Positions 8,101 through 16,853 of a stretch of 64,000 nucleotides of DNA are shown here, one piece after another; position 1 is the stretch's first letter; every line of letters starts with the position of its first letter. Below the pieces are notes generated by a model that saw only the letters and a program-made list of their open reading frames with translations, was not told the origin of the DNA and searched no databases. Made by a program: the position numbers and the translations under genes. This DNA is from Hephaestia sp. MAHUQ-44 (GTDB lineage Bacteria > Pseudomonadota > Alphaproteobacteria > Sphingomonadales > Sphingomonadaceae), in assembly GCF_023806085.1 (NCBI RefSeq), contig NZ_JAMSLX010000002.1:62001-126000 (forward strand), in the 5' to 3' direction.

Positions 8101-9245
8101 TAGCGCCGTGCCATCACGTCGAGATAGGCGTCGAGCACCGCCTGATTGGCGGTTTCCCATTCATAGCCCGCTGCGCGTGCGGTGCCGGCGGCGCCCATTT
8201 TCTGGCGCAGCACGGGATCGCCGACGATGCGTTCGATCGCTTGCGAATAGCCGCCAACCTCGCGCGGCGGCACGAGGAAGCCGGTAACGCCTTCGTCGAT
8301 CAGATCGACCGCGCCGGTCGCGCGCGCGGCGACGACAGGGACGCCCGCCGCCATTGCCTCGAGCGTGACGTTGCCGAACGTCTCGGTGATACTGGGGTTG
8401 AAGAACACGTCCATCGAGGCGACCGCGCGGCCCAGATCGTTGCCGGTCTGAAAGCCGGCGAACACCGCCTCGGGCACCTGGCTTTCAAACCAGCCGCGCG
8501 CGGGCCCCTCGCCGACGACGAGCACCTTGTGCGGTACGCCGCGCCGCGCGAGATCGCCCACGACCTCGGCGAAGATATCGAGCCCCTTTTCCTTCACCAG
8601 CCGCCCGAGGAAGCCGATCGCCATCTGATCGTCGGCGATGCCGCGCGCGCGACGCCAGGCGAGATCGCGGCGCGCCGGCGAGAAGCGATCGTGGTTGATC
8701 CCGCGCGACCAGATGCCGATCGGGGTTTTGACGCCCCATTGTTCGAGTAGTTGGGCGATGCTGGGGGTGGGGACCATAACCTGATCGACCCGACCATAGA
8801 AGCGCTTGAGCATCCGTACGAAGATGGGCTCGAGCAGCGGCAGGCCGTAATAACGCGGGTAGGTTTCGAACCGTGTATGGAGCGAGGCCAGCGTCGCGAG
8901 CCCGCGCCGGCGCGCGAAGCAGACCGCGCGATGGCCGAGCCAATCGGGTGCCGAGACATGGACGAGATTGGGCGCGAACGCCTCCAGATCGCGCCGCACG
9001 CGTTTGGTGATCCCGCCCGCTACGCGATATTCACCGCGCCCGCCGATCAGCGGCATCGCGGGCACGTCGACCAGATCGCCGGTCGGCGCGAAGGCGGGTT
9101 CGGCGACGGTCGGTGAATAGACGCGCACGTGCACCCCGCGCTCGAGCAAATGCCCGACGAGCAGGTTGAGCGCCTGATTGGCGCCGTCGCGCACATAATT
9201 ATAGTTGCCGCTGAACAGCGCCACGCGGAGATCGCTCGGCTTCAT
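8100..9245 (-). CDS. GT4-family glycosyltransferase
   Basis: A 381-residue GT-B fold glycosyltransferase of family GT4. The C-terminal donor domain shows GFLGRLVKEKGLD near 211-223, VVGEGP near 243-248 and the E-x7-E pair Glu288/Glu296 (TETFGNVTLEAMAAG). The N-terminus (LFSGNYNYVRDGANQAL) resembles GDP-mannose-dependent alpha-mannosyltransferases acting on glycolipids or polysaccharides; donor and acceptor are inferred. The ATG at 9245 was chosen over an in-frame GTG at 9281 because homologues start with this Lys/Asp-rich lead into the first beta strand. It is divergent from the GST gene. Confidence 0.9.
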   Translation of the reverse strand: MKPSDLRVALFSGNYNYVRDGANQALNLLVGHLLERGVHVRVYSPTVAEPAFAPTGDLVDVPAMPLIGGRGEYRVAGGITKRVRRDLEAFAPNLVHVSAPDWLGHRAVCFARRRGLATLASLHTRFETYPRYYGLPLLEPIFVRMLKRFYGRVDQVMVPTPSIAQLLEQWGVKTPIGIWSRGINHDRFSPARRDLAWRRARGIADDQMAIGFLGRLVKEKGLDIFAEVVGDLARRGVPHKVLVVGEGPARGWFESQVPEAVFAGFQTGNDLGRAVASMDVFFNPSITETFGNVTLEAMAAGVPVVAARATGAVDLIDEGVTGFLVPPREVGGYSQAIERIVGDPVLRQKMGAAGTARAAGYEWETANQAVLDAYLDVMARR

Positions 9246-9416
9246 TCCGCGCCGATAGCGGCAGCCGACGACAAACGCCACCGTAACAACGACGTTCTTT
9301 GCCGGTTTTTATCGTCGCGGGGCGGCATCTGGCACGATCCGCCGCGATCGACCCGGTAAAGGTGTTGACCATGGCGCCAAACTCGCGAGAAGTTGAAGAC
9401 GCTTTCAGGACCGAGG

Positions 9417-10130
9417 ATGCAGCGCGTGGACGAACTCGCCGATTTCCCGATCACCCGCCGCTGGCCAGCCGCGCATCCTGATCGGTTGCAGCTCTATTCG
9501 CTCAACACGCCCAATGGGGTGAAAGTGTCGATCATGCTCGAAGAGACGGGGCTGCCGTATGAGGCGCATCTCGTCGATTTCGGGACCGACGACCAGAAGA
9601 CGCCCGAATTCCTGTCGCTCAACCCCAATGGCAAGATCCCCGCGATCCTCGACCCCGCCGGGCCGGGGGGTAAGCCGCTGGCGTTGTTCGAATCGGGGGC
9701 GATCCTGCTCTATCTCGCCGACAAGACGGGCAAGTTCGTGCCCCACGATCCGGCGGGTCGCTGGCATGCGATCCAATGGGTGATGTTCCAGATGGGAGGC
9801 GTCGGGCCGATGTTCGGCCAGCTCGGATTCTTCAACAAATTCGCGGGCAAGGCGTGGGAGGACAAGCGGCCGTTGGGGCGATACGTGGCCGAATCGAAGC
9901 GGTTGCTCGGCGTGATGGACGATAGGCTCGCGGGCCGGGCCTGGTTTCTGGGCGACGATTATACGATCGCCGATATCTCGATGCTCGGCTGGGTGCGCAA
10001 CCTGATTACCTTCTACGAAGCGCGCGAGATCGTGGAGTTCGACGATTTCGCCCACGTGGCCGCATGGCTGAAGCGCGGGCTCGACCGGCCGGCGGTGCAG
10101 CGGGGGTTGGTGATTCCCTCGAAGGGTTAG
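9417..10130 (+). CDS. Nu-class glutathione S-transferase (YghU/YfcG-like)
   Basis: A 237-residue glutathione transferase. The N-terminal thioredoxin-like domain carries the TPNGVK motif (31-36), where Thr and Asn activate glutathione in the Nu class (disulfide-bond reductases YfcG and YghU). It also has NPNGKIPAI and FESGAILLYLADK for glutathione binding. The C-terminal helical domain follows, with DDYTIADISMLGW as N-capping box. ATG 9417 is preceded by AGGA at 9407-9410. A TTG 24 bases upstream lacks such support. Likely role: peroxide or disulfide detoxification in the cytoplasm. Confidence 0.93.
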   Translation: MQRVDELADFPITRRWPAAHPDRLQLYSLNTPNGVKVSIMLEETGLPYEAHLVDFGTDDQKTPEFLSLNPNGKIPAILDPAGPGGKPLALFESGAILLYLADKTGKFVPHDPAGRWHAIQWVMFQMGGVGPMFGQLGFFNKFAGKAWEDKRPLGRYVAESKRLLGVMDDRLAGRAWFLGDDYTIADISMLGWVRNLITFYEAREIVEFDDFAHVAAWLKRGLDRPAVQRGLVIPSKG

Positions 10131-10337
10131 ACGAACCTGAGGTTCGGCGGCTGCCGTTGAAAGTGGCGTGTAGCACGGATAGTGTTGTCGGTGACGCGCC
10201 ACCGAGGCGGCCGAGCCGATAACTCGGAACGTTTAGGACGTTGGGCCTTGGGGGCGTGTCACCTCATCGGCGTGGCGCCGGGCACTATCCTATTTCAGAT
10301 GTTCCCCTCTCGTTCTCGCTCTGCTACACCCTCGCGC

Positions 10338-11711
10338 ATGGCCAAACCCCAGAAACGTTATGTCTGCCAATCGTGCGGATCGGTGAGTCATCGGTGGCAG
10401 GGGCAATGCGCCGATTGCGGCGAATGGAATACGCTGGTCGAGGAAGCGGGCGCGGTGGTGACGCCGTTTCAGGCCAAACATAATCTCCAATCGGGTGGGC
10501 GCGCGCTGGAAGTGGTCAGCCTCAATTCCGAGGTTACGTTGCCCGAGCGCCTTGCGACCGGGATCGCCGAACTCGATCGAGCGCTGGGGGGCGGGCTGGT
10601 CGAAGGGTCGGCGACGCTGATCGGCGGCGATCCGGGGATCGGCAAATCGACCTTGCTGTTGCAGGCCGCCGCACGGCTCGCGCTGGCTGGAAACAACGTC
10701 GCCTATGTATCTGGCGAAGAAGCCGCCGATCAGGTGCGGTTGCGCGCGCGGCGGCTCGGGCTGGGCACCGCGCCGATCAAGCTAGCGGCGGCGACCTCGA
10801 CGCGCGATATCCTCACCACCTTCGGGCAGGGCGCGCCGCCCGCGTTGCTGGTGATCGATTCGATCCAGACGATGCATTCCGACTTGATCGAGGGTGCGCC
10901 CGGCACGGTGAGCCAGGTCCGCGCCAGCGCGCAGGAACTGATCCGCTTCGCCAAGGAGCGCGGCACCGCGGTGGTGCTGGTGGGGCACGTCACCAAGGAC
11001 GGGACGATCGCCGGGCCGCGCGTGCTCGAACATATGGTCGATACCGTGTTGTCGTTCGAGGGCGAGCGCAGCCACCAATATCGTATCCTGCGCGCGCTCA
11101 AGAACCGGTTCGGCGGTACCGACGAGATCGGTGTGTTCTCGATGCAGGCCGAAGGATTGACTGAGGTTTCAAATCCTTCGGCATTGTTCCTTACGCATCG
11201 TGACGAGAATGTGACCGGCGCCACGGTGTTTCCCGCGCTTGAAGGGACGCGCCCGGTGCTGGTCGAAATCCAGGCCCTGGTGGTGCGGCTGGCGTCGGGC
11301 GCGACGCCGCGGCGCGCGGTGGTGGGCTGGGATTCGGGGCGGCTGGCGATGATTCTCGCGGTGCTTGAGGCGCGTTGCGGGCTCAGCTTTTCGTCGGCGG
11401 AAGTCTATCTCAACATTGCCGGAGGCTACCGTGTGTCCGATCCGGCGGCCGATCTCGCGGTGGCCGCCGCGCTCGTCTCGGCGCTGAGCGAGCGGCCGGT
11501 GCCCGCCGATGCGGTGGCGTTTGGCGAGGTTTCACTGTCGGGCGAGGTTCGGCCGGTCGCACACGGTCCGTTGCGGCTCAAGGAAGCGGGCAAGCTGGGC
11601 TTCGAGCGCGCCCTGGTTCCCGCGGGCATGGCGGGCGAGAAGAGTGGTTTGCGCCTGTCAGGATTCAAGACGCTGGGCGGGCTGGTCGATCACATGCTTG
11701 GCCGGGGGTGA
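10338..11711 (+). CDS. radA: DNA repair protein RadA
   Basis: A 457-residue RadA/Sms protein, a RecA-related helicase that drives branch migration in recombination. It has a four-Cys zinc finger (Cys10, Cys13, Cys24, Cys27), Walker A GDPGIGKST near 97-105, the diagnostic KNRFGG motif (near 256), and a C-terminal Lon-like domain (VEVYLNIAGGYRVSDPAADL-type sequence). The start is ATG 10338; the open frame further upstream lacks conserved sequence. It stands alone with an 89-base gap downstream. Confidence 0.96.
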   Translation: MAKPQKRYVCQSCGSVSHRWQGQCADCGEWNTLVEEAGAVVTPFQAKHNLQSGGRALEVVSLNSEVTLPERLATGIAELDRALGGGLVEGSATLIGGDPGIGKSTLLLQAAARLALAGNNVAYVSGEEAADQVRLRARRLGLGTAPIKLAAATSTRDILTTFGQGAPPALLVIDSIQTMHSDLIEGAPGTVSQVRASAQELIRFAKERGTAVVLVGHVTKDGTIAGPRVLEHMVDTVLSFEGERSHQYRILRALKNRFGGTDEIGVFSMQAEGLTEVSNPSALFLTHRDENVTGATVFPALEGTRPVLVEIQALVVRLASGATPRRAVVGWDSGRLAMILAVLEARCGLSFSSAEVYLNIAGGYRVSDPAADLAVAAALVSALSERPVPADAVAFGEVSLSGEVRPVAHGPLRLKEAGKLGFERALVPAGMAGEKSGLRLSGFKTLGGLVDHMLGRG

Positions 11712-11800
11712 TCGGCGTTCACGTCGCCCAAAGCGCGGCTGGACTCTTGCCATTCGTCCGCCGATAGTCGGCACGGGTCGGCGTTCCGGGGGGATACGCA

Positions 11801-13639
11801 ATGCGGCTGCGATTACCGGATGCTCTGCCGCTGCTCTCCGGTTGGGGGGCCGTCGCCTATCGCGTGCTGTGGTGCGCGGCGGCGGTGCTGGCCGCGGCGT
11901 CGATGGCGTTCAGCTACCGCGCCGAAGTCGCGGATCAGCGCAACGCCCGCGCGTTCTACGATCTGGGCCTGAGCCAGATCGGCAGAAGCAGCGCCGGGCC
12001 GCTCGTGCAGCCGTTCAGCCCACGGGCCAAGCGCCTGTTCAACGATCGGGAAACGTTGCTCGCGGTCGACGGCCGCGCGCTCCCTGCCGATATGGAGGGC
12101 AGGACGCGGACGCTCTCCGGGCCCGATGGTGTCCCGGTCAGCGTCGGGTTGATGCGCGCGGATGGATCGCAGCACCGCATCACGCTGACGCGCAGCGGCA
12201 GCTATCTGGCCGAGGCCTATGCCGGCACCGGAATAACCTGGGCGGCGCGCCGCTGGATCAATTTCGGCCTGTTGACGCTGGGAAACCTGTTCTGGCTTAT
12301 CACGAGCCTGCTTCTCTTTCTCCGCCGCCCACGCGATCCCGTTGCGGCGCTGATCGCGATGAGCGCCGCCCTTGGCGACATCAATTTCTATTTCCTGTGG
12401 TCCGCAACGCCGGTTTTCGCGGATGTCTTGCGGACCTCCCTCGCCAACGCCCTTTTGTGCATCGGTCTTCTGGCCTTTCCCGACGGGCGCTTTCGCCCGC
12501 GCTGGAGCCGGAGCGTCGCCATTCTGACGCTGCCGGCTTTTCTCGCCGGCGCCTGGTTGGGCGCTTTTTCGGTTTCCCAATTCAGCGCCCTGCTCTGGCC
12601 GGCCCTGTACGGCGCAATACTGGTCGCCGTTATCGCGGCGATACTCGTTCGCTACCGTGCGACGCCGCCGGGCCCGACGCGCCAGCAGATCAAGATCGCC
12701 ATTTTCGGATTCGTCGTCGGCCTGCTTCTTCTTCTGGCGGCGCTCGTCTGTGTCACGATGGAAAGCGGCGCGGCCAACGAGGGCGTACGGGCGTGGTGGA
12801 TATTGGGCGAAGCGCTGGTCTTCGGCCTCGGCAATATCGCGATGAGCGGCGGGTTGCTGTTCTCGTTGCTCCGCTATCGGCTCTACGATGCCGATGCGAC
12901 GATCAGCCGGTCGGTGGCATATGGCGCGTTGACGATCGCGCTGCTCGCGATCTTTGCGGGATCGGAGCGGGTGATAGAGTTGATGGGCGAAGAATATTTT
13001 GGCGAGAGCCTCGGCGCCCTCGCGGGTGGGATCGGCGCGGCGTTCGCGGCGGTGATGATCGTGCCGCTCCACCACCGGATCGAGCATTGGGCGGAGAAGC
13101 GGTTCCAGAAGAACCTGATCCACCTTCGCCACGATCTGCCGCTGCTGGTCGGCGACCTGCGCGAGACGGCGGGGCTCGATCGGATCGCGGCGGCGGTGCT
13201 CGACGGCGTCACGCATGGCGTCCGCGCGAGCCGGGCGGCATTGCTGGTCGGCGGCGACCTGATCGAGGCGCGGGGGATCGGGCCGGACGAGGTCGAAACG
13301 TGGCGCGCGGACTGGGTGCCCGCCGCGCATGACGGGCTCGACTGCGCGCGCGCCGACCCCGTCTTTCCGATGCGTGTTCCGCTGGCGGCGGACGGCCACG
13401 GCCGTGTCGGCTGGCTGCTGCTCGGGCCGCGGCCCGACGGCAGTTTCTACGGCAAGGACGAACGCGAGTCGCTCGCCGAGATCGCCGACCCGGTGGCCCG
13501 CGCGGTGCAGATCGTCAGCGTGCGGGCGCGGCGCGAGCGCGACCAGGCCGAGCGGATCGCGTCTCTCGAACGCGGGCTCGCCGCGGTGATGGACCGGCTG
13601 ACGATCCGGCTCGCCCCGACGCCGGAAGCGGCGTCCTGA
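11801..13639 (+). CDS. Multi-pass membrane protein with PDZ-like and GAF-like domains
   Basis: A 612-residue protein. A first membrane helix (about 20-38) leads to a periplasmic PDZ-like segment (about 55-130, with LLAVDGRALPADM). A block of six or seven hydrophobic helices follows (about 145-415), then a cytoplasmic GAF-like region (about 430-590) and a short coiled end. The architecture recalls the sensor half of ComP-type histidine kinases, but no His box, HATPase, GGDEF or other output domain follows. It may be a sensor working through a partner, or a truncated kinase. The neighbours radA and cvpA give no hint. No family name can be given with confidence. Confidence 0.7.
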   Translation: MRLRLPDALPLLSGWGAVAYRVLWCAAAVLAAASMAFSYRAEVADQRNARAFYDLGLSQIGRSSAGPLVQPFSPRAKRLFNDRETLLAVDGRALPADMEGRTRTLSGPDGVPVSVGLMRADGSQHRITLTRSGSYLAEAYAGTGITWAARRWINFGLLTLGNLFWLITSLLLFLRRPRDPVAALIAMSAALGDINFYFLWSATPVFADVLRTSLANALLCIGLLAFPDGRFRPRWSRSVAILTLPAFLAGAWLGAFSVSQFSALLWPALYGAILVAVIAAILVRYRATPPGPTRQQIKIAIFGFVVGLLLLLAALVCVTMESGAANEGVRAWWILGEALVFGLGNIAMSGGLLFSLLRYRLYDADATISRSVAYGALTIALLAIFAGSERVIELMGEEYFGESLGALAGGIGAAFAAVMIVPLHHRIEHWAEKRFQKNLIHLRHDLPLLVGDLRETAGLDRIAAAVLDGVTHGVRASRAALLVGGDLIEARGIGPDEVETWRADWVPAAHDGLDCARADPVFPMRVPLAADGHGRVGWLLLGPRPDGSFYGKDERESLAEIADPVARAVQIVSVRARRERDQAERIASLERGLAAVMDRLTIRLAPTPEAAS

Positions 13640-13707
13640 GGCCCGGCGGCCGCGATGACGCGAGATGCCACTCGACAGCGGCGTGCTTTGCGGCGAGATA
13701 GCGCGGA

Positions 13708-14268
13708 ATGGGCCTGACCACGCTCGACATCCTTGTGCTCCTGATCGTCGGCGGTAGCGCGGCGCTTGGGCTTATGCGCGGCTTCGTCACCGAAGTGCTG
13801 TCGCTGTTCGCCTGGGTCGCGATCGTGTTTGTGCTGAAACTGTTCCATACGCCGGTGGCAGCGCTGTTGGCGCCCGTTATCGGGACGGTGGGCGGCGCGG
13901 CGTTGCTCGCCTTCGTGCTGCTCGCCGGGGCGACCTATTTCGGTGGCCGGATGGTTGCCAATGCGATCGGGCGGCGGACGCGCAATTCGATTATCGGGCC
14001 GGTCGATCGCGCGCTGGGCTTCGGGTTCGGCGCGCTCAAGGGGTTGATCTTCGCGAGCCTGCTGTTCCTGCTTGCGGTGCTCGTCCTCGATACGACCGGC
14101 GGTGGCCCCGCTGAACGGCCCATTTGGCTGACGCAATCGCGTAGCTATCCGCTGCTCAATGTGACGAGTGCGAGCATCGCCGATTTCGTCGACCGCCGGC
14201 GGCATGGCGAGCCGGTGTTCGATTCGCATAACCAGGATGATCGCACGCCGGCGAACAATGCGGGGTGA
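13708..14268 (+). CDS. CvpA family membrane protein
   Basis: A 186-residue inner-membrane protein with four hydrophobic segments in the first 130 residues and the CvpA-type motifs GLTTLDILVLLIVG, GFVTEVLSLFAW and DRALGFGFGALKG. CvpA is needed for colicin V production in E. coli and affects envelope stress and bile tolerance elsewhere; its exact role is not settled. The C-terminal 50 residues are polar and cytoplasmic. The gene is followed 55 bases later by the IscU-like gene. Confidence 0.88.
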   Translation: MGLTTLDILVLLIVGGSAALGLMRGFVTEVLSLFAWVAIVFVLKLFHTPVAALLAPVIGTVGGAALLAFVLLAGATYFGGRMVANAIGRRTRNSIIGPVDRALGFGFGALKGLIFASLLFLLAVLVLDTTGGGPAERPIWLTQSRSYPLLNVTSASIADFVDRRRHGEPVFDSHNQDDRTPANNAG

Positions 14269-14323
14269 CAATGGCGGGTGACAGGGGGTGCGTTCGGCAC
14301 TGTTCGGGCTTACATCCACTGTC

Positions 14324-14761
14324 ATGACCGCCCCGCTCTACAACACGGATATCCTGCGTCTTGCGGTGTCGATTCCTTATCAGGAGCGGCTCGCCGCGCC
14401 GATGGGATCGGCCGAAAAGCGCTCGCCGATCTGCGGCAGCCGGGTGACCGTCGATGTCGACATGGGCGAGGACGGCCGGGTCACGGCGATCGGGATGCTC
14501 GTACGGGCCTGCGCGCTGGGCCAGGCGTCGTCCGCGCTGATGGCGGCGCATGCGATCGGTCGCAGCCCTGAGGAACTCGCCGCCGCACGCGATCAACTGG
14601 CGGCGTGGCTGCGTGGCGAGGGCGCGGTGCCCGACTGGCCCGGGCTCGACGTTCTTGCACCTGCGCTCGCGCACAGTGCGCGGCATCCTTCGATCCGGCT
14701 CGCCTTTGAAGCCGTGGCCGATGCGGCGGCCGAAGCACGCGCCCAAGCGGCGGTCGGCTGA
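14324..14761 (+). CDS. IscU/NifU-like iron-sulfur scaffold protein
   Basis: A 145-residue protein with the IscU-type scaffold fold. Cys37 (PICGSRV) and Cys63 (RACALGQAS) lie at the same positions as the first two cluster ligands of IscU. The third ligand pair (His-Cys near 105-106) is not seen: the region reads LAHSARHPS with no cysteine. It may therefore be a carrier or degenerate scaffold. The ATG at 14324 gives the canonical N-terminus. Its TGA shares the final A with the next ATG (TGATG), coupling it to the antiporter gene. No other iron-sulfur assembly gene lies nearby. Confidence 0.82.
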   Translation: MTAPLYNTDILRLAVSIPYQERLAAPMGSAEKRSPICGSRVTVDVDMGEDGRVTAIGMLVRACALGQASSALMAAHAIGRSPEELAAARDQLAAWLRGEGAVPDWPGLDVLAPALAHSARHPSIRLAFEAVADAAAEARAQAAVG

Positions 14762-16524
14762 TGGAGGAGCACGCCACCTCGCTCCTTCGAGACGGGGTGT
14801 TGCTGCTCGGTTTCGCGCTTGGTTTCGTGCTCCTGTTCCGCAAGCTCGGGCTGGGCGCGACGCTGGGTTTTCTGATCGCGGGTGCGGTCGTCGGGCCGCA
14901 AGTGCTGGGGCTGGTGGGCGGCGCCGAATCGAAGATGGGGATCGCCGAACTCGGCATCACCTTGCTGCTGTTCATCGTCGGGCTCGAACTCAGCCCGTCG
15001 CGGCTGTGGCGGATGCGGCGCGACATTTTCGGCCTCGGCACGCTGCAGGTGGTGCTGTGCGGGCTCGCGCTGACAGGGGTGGTGTTCTTCTTCACCGGCT
15101 TCTCGCTTGCCGCGTCGATCGCGCTCGGGCTGCCGCTGGCGCTGTCGTCGACCGCGCAGGTGCTGCCGATGCTGCAATCGGCTGGAAGGCTGCGCACCCC
15201 GTTCGGCGAGCGCGCCTTCTCGATCCTGCTGTTCCAGGATCTGTCGATCGTGCCGCTGATCACGATCATCGCCGCGCTGTCGCGTAACCCCGCCGATCAA
15301 CTGGGGCCGCCGGGCTGGCAACTCGCGCTCTATACCGTGTTCGCGGTCACCGGCCTGGTGCTCGCGGGGCGTTTCCTGCTGCGGCCGCTGTTCAGATTGA
15401 TCGGCAATCTCGGCGAGCGCGAGATGTTCATCTTCGCCGCGCTGTTCACGGTGATCGCGAGCGCGGCGGTGATGGAGGCGCTGGGGCTGTCGACCGCGCT
15501 CGGTGCATTCGTCGCGGGCGTGATGCTCGCCGACAGCCCGTATCGGCACGAGCTTGAGGCCGATGTCGAGCCGTTCCGATCGATCCTGCTCGGGCTGTTC
15601 TTCCTGTCGATCGGGATGATGCTCAACCTCACCGCGATCGCTGAGCGGCCGGTGTTCGTCATGATGATGGCAGCGGCGCTGATCGCGACCAAGGCGGCGA
15701 TCATCTTCGGGCTCGGGATGCTCATCCGGCTGGGATGGCGGCAGGCGCTCGCGTTCGGGCTGCTGCTGAGCCAGGGCGGCGAATTCGGCTTCGTGCTGTT
15801 CGCGCAGGCGCAGGGCGCGTATCTGATCGCCCCGGAGGCGGCGAGCCTGTTCGGGGCGGTGGTGACGCTGTCGATGGCGACGACACCGTTCCTGATGATG
15901 GCGACCGCGCGGTTGCGCGCCGAGCCGAAACGCAGCGGCGACGGGTTCGACACCCCCAATCAGGACGGCGCCAATGCGATCGTGATCGGGTACGGCCGCT
16001 TCGGCCAGACCGTCGCGCAGATGCTGATCGGGCAGAATATCGCGGTGACGCTGATCGATCAGGATGTCGAGATGATCGAAGTGGCAGGGTCGTTCGGCGC
16101 CAAGGTCTATTATGGCGATGGGACGCGGATCGATCTGTTGCGGCAGGCTGGCGCGGCGGATGCGGAACTGCTTGCCTTCTGCCTCGACGGCGATGGCCTC
16201 GATGCCGGTCAGGTGCACGCGATCCACAAGGCGTTTCCCGAGGCGCGGATCCTGATCCGGGCTTATGATCGCCGCGCGTTCCTCAAGCTCAAGGGGGCGC
16301 CGGTGGCTGCCGTGGTGCGCGAGGTGTTCGAATCGGCGATCAGCATGGGGCGGCTCGCGCTTCAGGAGCTTGGGCTCGACGAGGAAGCGATCGCCAATGG
16401 CGAAACCGATTATCGTGCGCGCGACGGCGACCGGTTGACGCGTCAGGTCGAGACCGGCGACATGCATGCCGCCGCCGACCGGATGGCGACGCACCGAACG
16501 ATAGCCGATGGAGATTGTGGATGA
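14761..16524 (+). CDS. CPA2-family cation:proton antiporter (KefB/KefC type)
   Basis: A 587-residue inner-membrane antiporter. About 12 hydrophobic helices fill residues 10-385. A cytoplasmic TrkA-N / RCK nucleotide-binding domain follows from about residue 405 (VIGYGRFGQ Rossmann glycine motif, then DQD and DGTRIDLL). This is the KefB/KefC arrangement of potassium efflux systems gated by glutathione adducts or NAD(H). The kef-type partner KefF/KefG is not adjacent. It overlaps the scaffold gene upstream by one base and the DUF423 gene downstream by four. Confidence 0.93.
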   Translation: MEEHATSLLRDGVLLLGFALGFVLLFRKLGLGATLGFLIAGAVVGPQVLGLVGGAESKMGIAELGITLLLFIVGLELSPSRLWRMRRDIFGLGTLQVVLCGLALTGVVFFFTGFSLAASIALGLPLALSSTAQVLPMLQSAGRLRTPFGERAFSILLFQDLSIVPLITIIAALSRNPADQLGPPGWQLALYTVFAVTGLVLAGRFLLRPLFRLIGNLGEREMFIFAALFTVIASAAVMEALGLSTALGAFVAGVMLADSPYRHELEADVEPFRSILLGLFFLSIGMMLNLTAIAERPVFVMMMAAALIATKAAIIFGLGMLIRLGWRQALAFGLLLSQGGEFGFVLFAQAQGAYLIAPEAASLFGAVVTLSMATTPFLMMATARLRAEPKRSGDGFDTPNQDGANAIVIGYGRFGQTVAQMLIGQNIAVTLIDQDVEMIEVAGSFGAKVYYGDGTRIDLLRQAGAADAELLAFCLDGDGLDAGQVHAIHKAFPEARILIRAYDRRAFLKLKGAPVAAVVREVFESAISMGRLALQELGLDEEAIANGETDYRARDGDRLTRQVETGDMHAAADRMATHRTIADGDCG

Positions 16525-16853
16525 ACGCGATTGTGGTGCTGGCGGCGCTGTCGGGGGCGCTTGCCGTGGGGGCGGGCGCGTTCGGCGCGCATGGCGCGAG
16601 CGGCGAGGCGGCGGCGTGGCTCAAGACCGGTGGGGAGTATCAGGTGATCCATGCGGTGGCGGCACTGGTCGCGCTCCATTTCGGTGCGCGCGGACCGGCG
16701 TGGCTGTTTCTTGCCGGGGGATTGATCTTCGCAGGGACGCTCTATTCGATGGCGTTCGGATTGCCGCGCTGGCTGGGGGCGGTGACGCCGATCGGCGGTG
16801 TGCTGCTGATCGCGGGCTGGTTGTGGCTCGCTTATGTCGGGATCAGGGGCTGA
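16521..16853 (+). CDS. DUF423 membrane protein
   Basis: A 110-residue protein with four hydrophobic helices and the DUF423 hallmarks: AGAFGAHGA near residues 20-28, a YQVIHAVAAL helix, and GTLYSMAFG. The function is unknown. ATG 16521 overlaps the antiporter stop (ATGA). The end overlaps the convergent methyltransferase gene by 11 bases. Confidence 0.88.
   Translation: MNAIVVLAALSGALAVGAGAFGAHGASGEAAAWLKTGGEYQVIHAVAALVALHFGARGPAWLFLAGGLIFAGTLYSMAFGLPRWLGAVTPIGGVLLIAGWLWLAYVGIRG

Noticed and set aside
14593..16494. A 633-codon minus-strand frame opposite the antiporter
   Set aside because: His/Gln/Arg-rich translation with no domain; the plus strand encodes a clear membrane antiporter with TrkA-N domain.
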